NCBI RefSeq assembly: GCF_000972495.1
Contig: NZ_LATM01000024.1
Location: 1 to 64,000, forward strand
Source of the DNA: Hymenobacter terrenus
GTDB taxonomy: Bacteria; Bacteroidota; Bacteroidia; Cytophagales; Hymenobacteraceae
Direction: 5' to 3'
Length of the DNA stretch: 64,000 nt
Part shown: piece after piece, positions 18,562-25,932 of the stretch
How positions within the stretch are numbered: position 1 is the first letter of the stretch
Layout of the letters: every line of letters starts with the position of its first letter
Program-made: the position numbers and the translations under genes
Notes under the pieces: model-generated
What the model was told of the DNA's origin: nothing
The model's input: only the letters and a program-made list of their open reading frames with translations
Databases searched by the model: none

Positions 18562-18909
18562 CTAAACTTCAAACGGAGCAATGGCGCGCACCTCGACGCT
18601 GCCGCCGGGGTAGTCGAGAATCGGGCAGCTCTGGGCGAAGCGGATGGCCTCGGCCTCGTCGTCGGCCTTGCAGAGCACGTAGCCTACCACCAGCTCCTTG
18701 ATTTCGGCAAACGGACCGTCAGTCACGCCGCTCACGCGTACGGTTTTGCCCTCGTACTGCAAGGGTTGGGTGCCCACGAATTTGCCCTGCTGGGCCATCT
18801 CGCCCATCCAGTGCTGCCACTTGGGCATGGCGGCCTGCATTTGCTCAGGCGAAACGGAGTAGCTGCCGTTACCGGCCACGTTGCGGAATAAAAGCATGAA
18901 ATCCTGCAT
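18562..18909 (-). CDS. YciI/DGPF-motif family protein (ECF42 partner)
   Basis: 115 residues with the ferredoxin-like YciI fold: MLLFRNVAGNG at the start, a central G-T-Q-P-L strand, the signature DGPFAEIKELVVGYVL (~64-79), and a C-terminal VEVRAIAPF strand. DGPFAE(T/I)KE proteins are the conserved genomic partners of ECF42 sigma factors and are thought to be part of the regulon or signalling circuit. It is the first gene of the minus-strand group that ends with the sigma factor. Confidence 0.9.
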   Translation of the reverse strand: MQDFMLLFRNVAGNGSYSVSPEQMQAAMPKWQHWMGEMAQQGKFVGTQPLQYEGKTVRVSGVTDGPFAEIKELVVGYVLCKADDEAEAIRFAQSCPILDYPGGSVEVRAIAPFEV

Positions 18910-19057
18910 CGGTAAAAAGAAAAAAGGTTAAAAAGCGAATCCACCCTGGATTCAGGTAGAGGACCAATGAGCAGCCAAAAACCGGACACCGTCAGCAAAT
19001 TATTTTTTGCTGCTGAGGAGTACCCTGTAGGTGAAGCCCGAAAAGAGGTGCTGAGCG

Positions 19058-19083
19058 GCGCGGACGGACCATACTGTCCGCGC
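19058..19083. repeat. Short palindrome, GCGGAC family (copy F)
   Basis: GCGCGGAC (19058-19065) and GTCCGCGC (19076-19083) flank a 10-nt loop. The core matches the other GCGGACT/AGTCCGC palindromes in the window. Confidence 0.55.
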
Positions 19084-19403
19084 TACAGTACATCAACCCC
19101 GAAATGACTCTAACTGAAACAGCTACCACCCCGCATCATTCAGTGGCCCGAAGAGTGTCTGTATCAGCGTGGGACAGTACAGGACAAGAGCGTGGGCGCA
19201 GAGCAATGAATGCGGTACTACTTGACTTTCGTGTTGGAGTACTTGGGTGGCAACGGACTGCTGATGCATGGTGACACCTGCTGCCCGGCAGGTTTTGAGG
19301 GCGGCCGCGCTAGCGGCTGACCCTTTGCTAGGCTTTGCAGGAATTGTTTCTTTGCTTGGACTTGGCAGGTCTGAGCCACGGTGCGGTGGTTGGCAATAAG
19401 CCT

Positions 19404-19482
19404 AGAGCGGTTCCCCGGTTGGTGTAGCGCAGCGCGAACTTCTAGAGTCCGCGCTGCGCTACACCAACCGGGGAACCGCTCT
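19404..19482. repeat. 79-bp palindrome with 33-bp perfect arms (copy B)
   Basis: The arms run 19404-19436 and 19450-19482 and pair without mismatch. The 13-nt loop and its edges (GAACTTCTAGAGTCC) look like a decayed GGACTC/GAGTCC core. The left end, AGCCTAGAGCGGTT, is shared with copy A. The perfect arms suggest recent formation or active maintenance, as in MITE- or REP-type elements. Confidence 0.8.
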
Positions 19483-19935
19483 GGCTTTTTCGTTGAGAAT
19501 ACAGGAGTAGTTTAAAAGGCGGGTGCGTTATTGAGCGACTGCTTATTGCTCAAAAGCACCCCGGTCGCGGCTGCCATGCAGCGGACGGGCCTTGTCGTTA
19601 GAAGGCGGCCAAGTGGTTTGGAGATATTGGATATTTTTATTTTTCGCCTGCCCAACTGGTTTCACCCTTGGTGAGAGCAGAGCGAAGATGCTCAGGCCGT
19701 CGTTGACCGGAGTGCTAAATTGCCCGCTGCATCAGCTCACACTCAGCCCCAGCTTGCTGCTGGGTTCTTTATCCTAGCGTTTCCGTCCGCCAACTTTTCG
19801 CACAGTAATAGCCAACTAAGTGCCCGTGCTGCCCAAATCTCCGGAACGAAGAAACCGCCACCTGATGAGCGTCAACGCTGCGCTTTTGCACTTATAACCA
19901 CCCATCGCCCGCCAGTATAGCAATTATCTACTTTC

Positions 19936-22035
19936 ATGCACCTTTCAGTTTTTCTTGATTTCCGATTTGTAAAGCGGGCGTTGTCATCAGGTAGTCGGCG
20001 CGCCGTGCTCGGCGCGCTTCTGCTCGCCAGCCTAGGTCGGCCGGCCGCCGCTCAGCAGCTGGCAAAACCGCCTACTTCGGCGCCCGCCGGGCCCCAGGTG
20101 TTCCAGGTGAACCAGCCGAACTTGCAGCTGAGCCCCTTCACGGGCATGACGCGCCGACACTGGCAGGACGCTGCGCGCTACCTGCTCACCGGCGCCTTCA
20201 GCTACGTACACAAGCTCGACGACCCGCTGCTATTTCCCAAGCAGCCGGGCAAGAGCTACCCCCGCGACAACGGACCGCAGACCACCGAAAAGCTCGAAGG
20301 CCTGTGCCGGACACTGTTCATCGCCATGCCGCTGCTCCGCGAAGACCCCAACCTGACCATCAACGGCATCAAGCTGGGCGACTACTACCGCTACCAAATA
20401 GGCCAGCTGCTAATCCCAACCAGCCCAACCTACATCCGGCTGCGCCCCAAACAGGAAGGACAGAGCCAGACGCTGGTGGAATTCGGCGGTTTGGCCGTGT
20501 CCTTGTTCGCGGCCCCAGAGATTCTGTGGAACCCACTGACGAAGGCGCAGAAAGATGCTCTGGCCGCTACTATGCTCAGCTACGGCGATGGCCCGACGGT
20601 GCCCTCCAATTGGCGGTTTTTCAACATCTTCGTTCTGAGCTTTTTCAAAAGCCGGGGCTACGCCGTGAATGAACCCCTGCTCGACGAATACCTCAAGCTA
20701 GTGCTGGAAGCCTACCGGGGCGCGGGCTGGTACAGTGACAATGGCGCCTATGACTATTACAGCATGTGGGCTTTTCAACTCTACGGCACGCTGTGGTCGG
20801 AATTCTACGGCCGCCAGCACTACCCGCAGTACGCCCGGCAGTTTGCCGCGCACCTCACCGATGCGCGCGACAATTACCCCTATATGTTTAGCCGCGATGG
20901 GCAGATGATAATGTGGGGCCGCAGCATGAGCTACCGCTTCGGCGCCATCGCTCCGCTCCCGCTGATGGGGCTAACCCCCGACCCGACTACCAACTACGGC
21001 TGGCTGCGGCGGATTTCGTCGGGGGTGCTGCTCCAGTTTCTGCAAAACCCGGATTTGCTGCGCGATAACGTGCCCACTCTGGGCCTCTACGGGCCCTTCG
21101 AGCAGGCAGTGCAGGCTTATAGCTGTCGGGGCAGCGTATTCTGGATGGGCAAGGCTTTTCTGGGGCTGCTCGTGCCCGCCAACAGCCCTTTCTGGACGGC
21201 CACCGAAAACGAAGGTTCCTGGGCCAAAGAGCTGGCTCCCGGCACCGTGGCCAACCGCTTTCAGCCGGGCTCTAACATTCTGCTGACCGACTACCCCAGC
21301 AGCGGCACGGCCGAAATCCGGGCGCGGTGCGCAACCCCGGTGGTGGGCGTGGACGACCCCTACCGCGGAAACGAAAACTACAACCGCCTAGCCTACAACA
21401 GCGCCTTTCCCTGGCAAACCGATGGCCCCCAGGGTGAGGTGGCCATGAACTACGTCTTCCAAACCAAGGCCCGCCAGTGGCAAGCTCTGGGCTTGTACAC
21501 CTTCCGGCGTTTCGAAGACGGCATCTACTACCGCGATGGGGTGCTGGAAACTGACACCACCGTGCGTCTGCGCCTAGCCGACATCCCGTTGCCCAACGGC
21601 ATCTTGCGCGTTGATCAGGTTGCCGGGCCGGCCGGCACGCCGCTGCACCTGGGCCACTATGCCCTGCCTGTTCGTCAAAGCCCCATCCGGCGCGAAACCC
21701 GGCAAGTGAAAGGCCGTTCGGTGCAGCTGCTGGATAATGGCGCCTACCAGCTGGCCCTGGTTCCGCTCAGCGGTTGGGAGGCTGTGCAGGTTTACGACAC
21801 CAAGGGGCTGCATCCGGTTAGCGCGGAAAGTGCCGTTATCAATGCCTCCAGTACGTTAAAGGCCCCTAAGTCTCGCCCGGCGCTTTACGCCACGCTCATG
21901 CTCTGGAAAAAATCCGGGGCCACCTGGACCGACGACGAACTGCTGCCGGTCACCAAGCTGGATTATGCCGGACCCACCAATAACGTATTGGTGCGTTTCG
22001 CGAACGGCAGCCAAAAGACCGTAAACTTCCGCTAG
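19936..22035 (+). CDS. DUF2264 domain-containing protein, secreted
   Basis: 699 residues. A twin-Arg-free signal segment (~17-40, ending RPAAAQQ) precedes a long alpha/alpha-barrel-like DUF2264 region: GMTRRHWQDAARYLLTGAF, EKLEGLCRTLFIAMPLL, NWRFFNIFVLSFFKSRGY, RGAGWYSDNGAYDYYSMWAF and MWGRSMSYRFGA. DUF2264 proteins resemble (alpha/alpha)6 polysaccharide lyases or hydrolases and are suspected to act on glycans. The C-terminal ~250 residues are beta-rich, as in heparinase-type lyases. It stands alone with no SusCD beside it. Confidence 0.85.
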   Translation: MHLSVFLDFRFVKRALSSGSRRAVLGALLLASLGRPAAAQQLAKPPTSAPAGPQVFQVNQPNLQLSPFTGMTRRHWQDAARYLLTGAFSYVHKLDDPLLFPKQPGKSYPRDNGPQTTEKLEGLCRTLFIAMPLLREDPNLTINGIKLGDYYRYQIGQLLIPTSPTYIRLRPKQEGQSQTLVEFGGLAVSLFAAPEILWNPLTKAQKDALAATMLSYGDGPTVPSNWRFFNIFVLSFFKSRGYAVNEPLLDEYLKLVLEAYRGAGWYSDNGAYDYYSMWAFQLYGTLWSEFYGRQHYPQYARQFAAHLTDARDNYPYMFSRDGQMIMWGRSMSYRFGAIAPLPLMGLTPDPTTNYGWLRRISSGVLLQFLQNPDLLRDNVPTLGLYGPFEQAVQAYSCRGSVFWMGKAFLGLLVPANSPFWTATENEGSWAKELAPGTVANRFQPGSNILLTDYPSSGTAEIRARCATPVVGVDDPYRGNENYNRLAYNSAFPWQTDGPQGEVAMNYVFQTKARQWQALGLYTFRRFEDGIYYRDGVLETDTTVRLRLADIPLPNGILRVDQVAGPAGTPLHLGHYALPVRQSPIRRETRQVKGRSVQLLDNGAYQLALVPLSGWEAVQVYDTKGLHPVSAESAVINASSTLKAPKSRPALYATLMLWKKSGATWTDDELLPVTKLDYAGPTNNVLVRFANGSQKTVNFR

Positions 22036-22215
22036 CGGGACTATACTAGGTTGGGTTATTAGCTCAAGTTGTTCGTATGCTTTTATTTGGCTAATAGGGG
22101 CCTGGTAGATGTAGTGAGTTGTTTTACGACAGGCAAAGTCCCCCGCTGGTAGTGCGATTAAAAGATTCATACATTGCAATCCGCAAAAGCAGCTAACGGG
22201 GATTTAACGTCAATA

Positions 22216-23295
22216 ATGGAATTCAACAGTAAGAAACTCGAACGCACCTCCCGCCTGGTTTACAGCACCATTTCATTAGCAGTCTGTTTTTTCTTGATTT
22301 TACTCTCCAACAAGATTATTGATGACCTCGATACGGCTACGGTCAGGCCTGAAGTGGAGAATTTTATCAACCAGCGGGTGATAGATGCGCTGACCGCGAA
22401 GAAAGACGCTCTAAGCAACGAGATAGAAGTACTGCGCGATAAGAATACGGCCATCGAAAACACCATAGCTGCCGCTCAGCAGAACTACGAAAATGAAAAG
22501 CAGTCTTTTGAAAACTGGATAAAAACCCGCAAAACCCTGGGCTCACCTGGTAAAGACAAGGAAGTGGTTGATAGAGCCAAAAGGCTGGACGAGTTCTACA
22601 AAGTGGAACAGGATTGGCGGTCGCAGCTAAACGCCCGGGGACTAGTCATCGAGCAAAAAACCAAGCAGCAAGCCGCAAATCAGGTCCTGATTGATGCCGA
22701 AACGCAACGAGCGGAAGAGCGGTATCAGGGCGAGTTAACGCGTTTTGAGGTAAAAGTCTTGCTGATTAGGCTGCTATTTGTAGGGCCCATATTGGCGTTG
22801 GGTATCTTCTTTTTCGTTCGCTACCGCAAGCATAAATTCTGGCCTTTATTTCTGGGCTTCGCGCTATTCTCGCTCTATGCTTTTTTCTTCGGGCTGGTAC
22901 CTTATTTGCCCAGCTACGGCGGCTACATCCGCTACACCGTTGGTATTGCGCTATCGGTCGGATTGGGCTATTACGCTATCAAGAAAATCCGGTCCTACAT
23001 CGAGAGTAAGCAAGAGGAGTTGAAAACATCGACGCAGGAAAGAGCCAAAAACGTACAGCTGGAGGTTGCTGAAAAAGCGCTGGAAAACCATTTCTGTCCT
23101 TCCTGCGGAAAGGATTTTATCATCAAGAAGTGGGAGGTGCCTGCTAAGGTCAACGAGAACGACGCGCTACGACTTGTAACTGATTTCTGCCGTCACTGCG
23201 GCCTTGGGCTATTTGCGAATTGCCATAATTGCGGCAATAAGAACTTCGCGCATTTGCCTTTCTGCTCTTCGTGCGGAGCCAAGCCAGTGAGATAA
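22216..23295 (+). CDS. Zinc-ribbon membrane protein with coiled coil
   Basis: 359 residues from the ATG at 22216 (MEFNSKKLERTSRL); an in-frame ATG 42 bp earlier is less likely. A TM helix (~17-35) is followed by a coiled coil (~60-180), three more TM helices (~190-210, 215-235, 240-262), and a cytoplasmic C-terminal zinc-ribbon block with CPSCGKDF, CRHCGLGL, CHNCGNKN and CSSCGAKP, eight cysteines in four CxxC knuckles. The family was not recognised beyond the zinc ribbon. A structural or envelope-sensing role is possible but unsupported. GC looks lower than in the neighbours. Confidence 0.75.
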   Translation: MEFNSKKLERTSRLVYSTISLAVCFFLILLSNKIIDDLDTATVRPEVENFINQRVIDALTAKKDALSNEIEVLRDKNTAIENTIAAAQQNYENEKQSFENWIKTRKTLGSPGKDKEVVDRAKRLDEFYKVEQDWRSQLNARGLVIEQKTKQQAANQVLIDAETQRAEERYQGELTRFEVKVLLIRLLFVGPILALGIFFFVRYRKHKFWPLFLGFALFSLYAFFFGLVPYLPSYGGYIRYTVGIALSVGLGYYAIKKIRSYIESKQEELKTSTQERAKNVQLEVAEKALENHFCPSCGKDFIIKKWEVPAKVNENDALRLVTDFCRHCGLGLFANCHNCGNKNFAHLPFCSSCGAKPVR

Positions 23296-23439
23296 ACGCG
23301 GCATCCGGCAAAGAGCCTCACCGGGCACCGCGATAAAAAACGTAGGAAAAGCCTCTTTCGAAATACCGTGCCCGAAGTGCGGTACAGCATTGGCGAGTAA
23401 TGGCTTTGCGAAAAACGCCGCAGTGATACCGCTTCAGGA

Positions 23440-23826
23440 CTATTCGGCAGCTGTTGGGAGACCAACGCGCCGAACAGTGAGCCTGTTTTGCGGGTCGAGC
23501 CCCAACACAAGGACCAATAGGATAAAATACACCGTGGCCGGCCCCACGTTTTGGGGCTGGGCCGCGCCCAGGTGGCAGCCAATTGCTCCAATCATAAGCA
23601 TGGCCGCGCAAATAGCGGCCGACGTGCGCCACCGCGGCAGCCACAGGCCGATGGCAGCCAGTACTTCGAACCCGCCAATGAGGCGGATAAACCAGGGGGC
23701 GAGGTGCAGGGTGGCGTTTTGCTGCATGGCAGCTGGGATGGCGGCAGCCTTGCCACCACCGGCAAATAGCAGGCCCAGCGAAATGAGGGCCAGCAGGAGT
23801 AGATACCAGATAGGGGGGCGGTTCAT
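23440..23826 (-). CDS. DoxX family membrane protein
   Basis: 128 residues with four TM helices: IWYLLLLALISLGLLFAGG, the WFIRLIGGFEVLAAIGLWLP pair characteristic of DoxX, AAICAAMLMIGAIGCHLG and VYFILLVLVLGL. DoxX-type proteins are small quinone- or redox-associated membrane proteins with no single established role. It lies downstream of a Crp/Fnr regulator on the same strand (88-bp gap), which may control it. Confidence 0.85.
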   Translation of the reverse strand: MNRPPIWYLLLLALISLGLLFAGGGKAAAIPAAMQQNATLHLAPWFIRLIGGFEVLAAIGLWLPRWRTSAAICAAMLMIGAIGCHLGAAQPQNVGPATVYFILLVLVLGLDPQNRLTVRRVGLPTAAE

Positions 23827-23914
23827 CGCAAACAGAAATTTAAGGTGAGTTCGGTTTGCAAAGGTCCCCGGCTGGCCCCTCGATTACGTGTGACAAAAGG
23901 CACAAAATGCGTCT

Positions 23915-24493
23915 TCAGGCGGAGCGGAGCCGACTGAGGGTTTCGCGCGCCATGCCCAGGTAGGAGGCCAGCTGCGACACCGACACCCGCTGCACCAACG
24001 CAGGCTGCTCGCGCAGTAGGTGCGCGTAGCGCTCTGCCGGCCCGTAGTGCTGGAAAAACCGAGTTTGCCGCTCCTGCTTCAGCAACAGGTAGCCTAGCAG
24101 CATCCGGCCAAACTGCGCTGCCTCAATCGACGTGGCGTAGAGGTCGAGCAGTCGTTGTTTTGGCCATTCCCACACCAGCGTCGGCTCGCCGGCTTGCAGC
24201 GTGAGCACCGATGGCTGATGGGTACGCAGGCTGACCAGGTCGGTGGCGAAGCTGTTTTCAAGGTAAAAGCAATGATTCAGCTCGCGCCCAGCCTCGTCGG
24301 CCTGGAAGGCGCGTAGGTATCCCTTTTCCACAAACCACACCGACTCACACGGCTTGCCGGCCCGGTGCAGGGCCTCGCGTTTCGAGAGTACTCGTGGCGC
24401 CGCAGCAATGCACAGCTGGGCCAGGCTAGCCGCTGAAGTAGCCGAAAGCTGCTGAATAGCCTTCGCTAAGATTTCCGTGTTAGGTGCAGTCAT
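23915..24493 (-). CDS. Crp/Fnr family transcriptional regulator
   Basis: 192 residues. The N-terminal cyclic-nucleotide-binding-like jelly roll has LHRAGKPCESVWFVEKGYLRAF and the C-terminal helices read VSVSQLASYLGMARETLSRLRS, a shortened winged-helix recognition segment ending almost at the stop. This is typical of the short Bacteroidota Crp/Fnr proteins. No iron-sulfur cysteine cluster is present, so an oxygen-sensing FNR role is unlikely. The effector is unknown. Confidence 0.9.
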   Translation of the reverse strand: MTAPNTEILAKAIQQLSATSAASLAQLCIAAAPRVLSKREALHRAGKPCESVWFVEKGYLRAFQADEAGRELNHCFYLENSFATDLVSLRTHQPSVLTLQAGEPTLVWEWPKQRLLDLYATSIEAAQFGRMLLGYLLLKQERQTRFFQHYGPAERYAHLLREQPALVQRVSVSQLASYLGMARETLSRLRSA

Positions 24494-24668
24494 GAGTGGT
24501 GAAAACTTGCCCGATGGCAGTTGGTGAAGTATCGGGTAGATGTATTAAGCTATAGCCAATCCCAGGGCTGTTCCAGGGTGGATGATTCGGTTGCGAATTA
24601 CGCCTGACCAACAGGATGCTAGCTGGGTGAAGCCAACCTTTCCGTCAGCTGTGAGGGGTTGGCTGTTG

Positions 24669-25058
24669 CTATTCTTTTGGCTGCATCAGCGGGACAAGCC
24701 GCCGCTCCCCGGAGCATGGCTCGGACACTTGATCCAGGCTGGCCATATGGTTGCGGCCCCAATCGTGCATCACAAGGAGCATGGGTCCCAGGCTCCGGCC
24801 AGCGTCAGTGAGGCTGTACTCTACGCGTAGCGGCACGGCGGCGAAGATGGTGCGGGTGAGGAGCTGGTGGCTTTCCAGGTCCTTGAGCTCCTTAATCAGC
24901 ATGCGGGCGCTGATGTCGGGCAGCTTACGCTCAATTTCGGTGAAGCGCAGGGTCCCCTGACTTAGCAGGGAGATGATGGGCAGCTTCCACTTACCACCAA
25001 TTATATCCAGGGTGTGACGGACGGGGCAGCCGTGGCCAACTTTTTTTCTACTAGCCAT
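24669..25058 (-). CDS. HxlR family winged-helix regulator
   Basis: 129 residues from MASRKKVGHGCPVRH; an ATG 13 codons earlier is also in frame. The HxlR signature is clear: conserved Cys in GCPVRHTLDIIGGKWKLPII, then LRFTEIERKLPDISARML, LKDLESHQLLTR and VEYSLTDAGRSL. The single N-terminal Cys fits redox or electrophile-sensing HxlR proteins such as HypR/QorR. It is divergent from an FMN reductase-like gene 115 bp away, the classical arrangement of regulator and target. Confidence 0.92.
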   Translation of the reverse strand: MASRKKVGHGCPVRHTLDIIGGKWKLPIISLLSQGTLRFTEIERKLPDISARMLIKELKDLESHQLLTRTIFAAVPLRVEYSLTDAGRSLGPMLLVMHDWGRNHMASLDQVSEPCSGERRLVPLMQPKE

Positions 25059-25089
25059 AGGGTTAATAATCAAAGAGTAGTACACAAAG

Positions 25090-25119
25090 GTAACCACTAA
25101 ACATTGATGTAACCACTAA
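25090..25119. promoter_or_regulatory. Direct repeat operator candidate, HxlR/oxidoreductase
   Basis: GTAACCACTAA occurs at 25090-25100 and again at 25109-25119, 19 bp apart, in the divergent intergenic region. The first copy overlaps a TACCTTTG (minus strand, 25092-25085), which matches the Bacteroidota -7 box TAnnTTTG for hxlR. Binding there would block hxlR transcription and could affect the divergent gene. Confidence 0.5.
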
Positions 25120-25173
25120 CAAAAAGTAAGTAGTGTTTGTAGTTTCGCCGTTATCTTATTTAACCCCTTACCA

Positions 25174-25770
25174 ATGAATGCTCTTGTAGTTAATTCCAGC
25201 GGCCGCACCGAACAATCAGTGAGCCGCAAACTAGTTGCCGAACTCGTAGCTGAGCTCAGCACCAAGCACCCCGGCCTGCAAACAACCTACCGCGACGTAG
25301 CCATCGGCCTGCCCTTCGTAAACGATTTGATGATTGGCGGCTTCTACATTCCGGACGAGCAGCGCACCGCTGAGCAGCGCCAAGCCCTGATTTGGTCCGA
25401 CGAGTTGGTGCAGGAGCTGCAAGCGGCCGACGTGCTCGTCATCGGCGTGCCCATTTACAACTTCAGCATCCCAGCCTCCCTCAAAGCATGGGTTGACTTG
25501 ATTGCCCGCGCCGGTCTCACGTTCAAGTTTTCCGAGGCTGGCCCCGAAGGCTTGTTGAAAGGCAAAAAGGCCTACCTCGTCGTCACCTCGGGTGGCTTGC
25601 CGGTGGGCAGCCCGGCCGACCTGGCCACGCCCTACCTGCGGCAGGTGCTGGCATTTGTGGGCATCACGGATGTGCACATCATCAGCGCCGACCAGCTCAA
25701 CCTGCTCGGTGAGCAGCCCGTCGGCACAGCCCGCGAAGCCATCCGACAGATTCACGCCGTGGTAGCATAA
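25174..25770 (+). CDS. FMN-dependent NAD(P)H oxidoreductase (azoreductase/flavodoxin-like)
   Basis: 198 residues of flavodoxin-like fold. The phosphate loop is NSSGRTEQSVSRKL (7-20), with VPIYNFSIPASLKAWVDLI (~95-113) and TSGGLPVG (~137-144) as in AzoR-type FMN-dependent NADH-azoreductases. Such enzymes reduce quinones and azo dyes by two-electron transfer and are often induced by electrophiles via HxlR regulators. The divergent hxlR gene and shared operator region support that circuit. Confidence 0.9.
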   Translation: MNALVVNSSGRTEQSVSRKLVAELVAELSTKHPGLQTTYRDVAIGLPFVNDLMIGGFYIPDEQRTAEQRQALIWSDELVQELQAADVLVIGVPIYNFSIPASLKAWVDLIARAGLTFKFSEAGPEGLLKGKKAYLVVTSGGLPVGSPADLATPYLRQVLAFVGITDVHIISADQLNLLGEQPVGTAREAIRQIHAVVA

Positions 25771-25788
25771 GCAACCGATTACGAGTAA

Positions 25789-25830
25789 AAGAGAGCAAGC
25801 CCAACTGATTTCAGTCAGGCTTGCTCTCTT
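25789..25830 (+). terminator. Rho-independent terminator of the FMN oxidoreductase
   Basis: AAGAGAGCAAGCC (25789-25801) pairs exactly with 25818-25830 and is followed by T7, 19 bp after the stop codon. Confidence 0.85.
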
Positions 25831-25932
25831 TTTTTGTTATGGTGTAACAGTGAGCTAGTCGCGGTGTCAAGCAACTCCTGTTTATCAAGGCCGGCCAAAT
25901 CGGGAGCACCCCAAGGCTGCCAAAGAAGAAGC

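Larger units (their letters stand above)
18910..19935. other. Intergenic kilobase with palindromes
   Basis: No convincing gene is seen on either strand. Short open frames near 19592-19920 lack family signatures. The gap contains two members of the palindrome family (19058-19083 and 19404-19482), the upstream region of the YciI/DGPF gene, and the upstream region of the DUF2264 gene. It may be a relic of deleted DNA. Confidence 0.5.

Noticed and set aside
19592..19920. Two short plus-strand frames before the DUF2264 gene
   Set aside because: No signal peptide, domain or ribosome site; composition unlike neighbouring genes.
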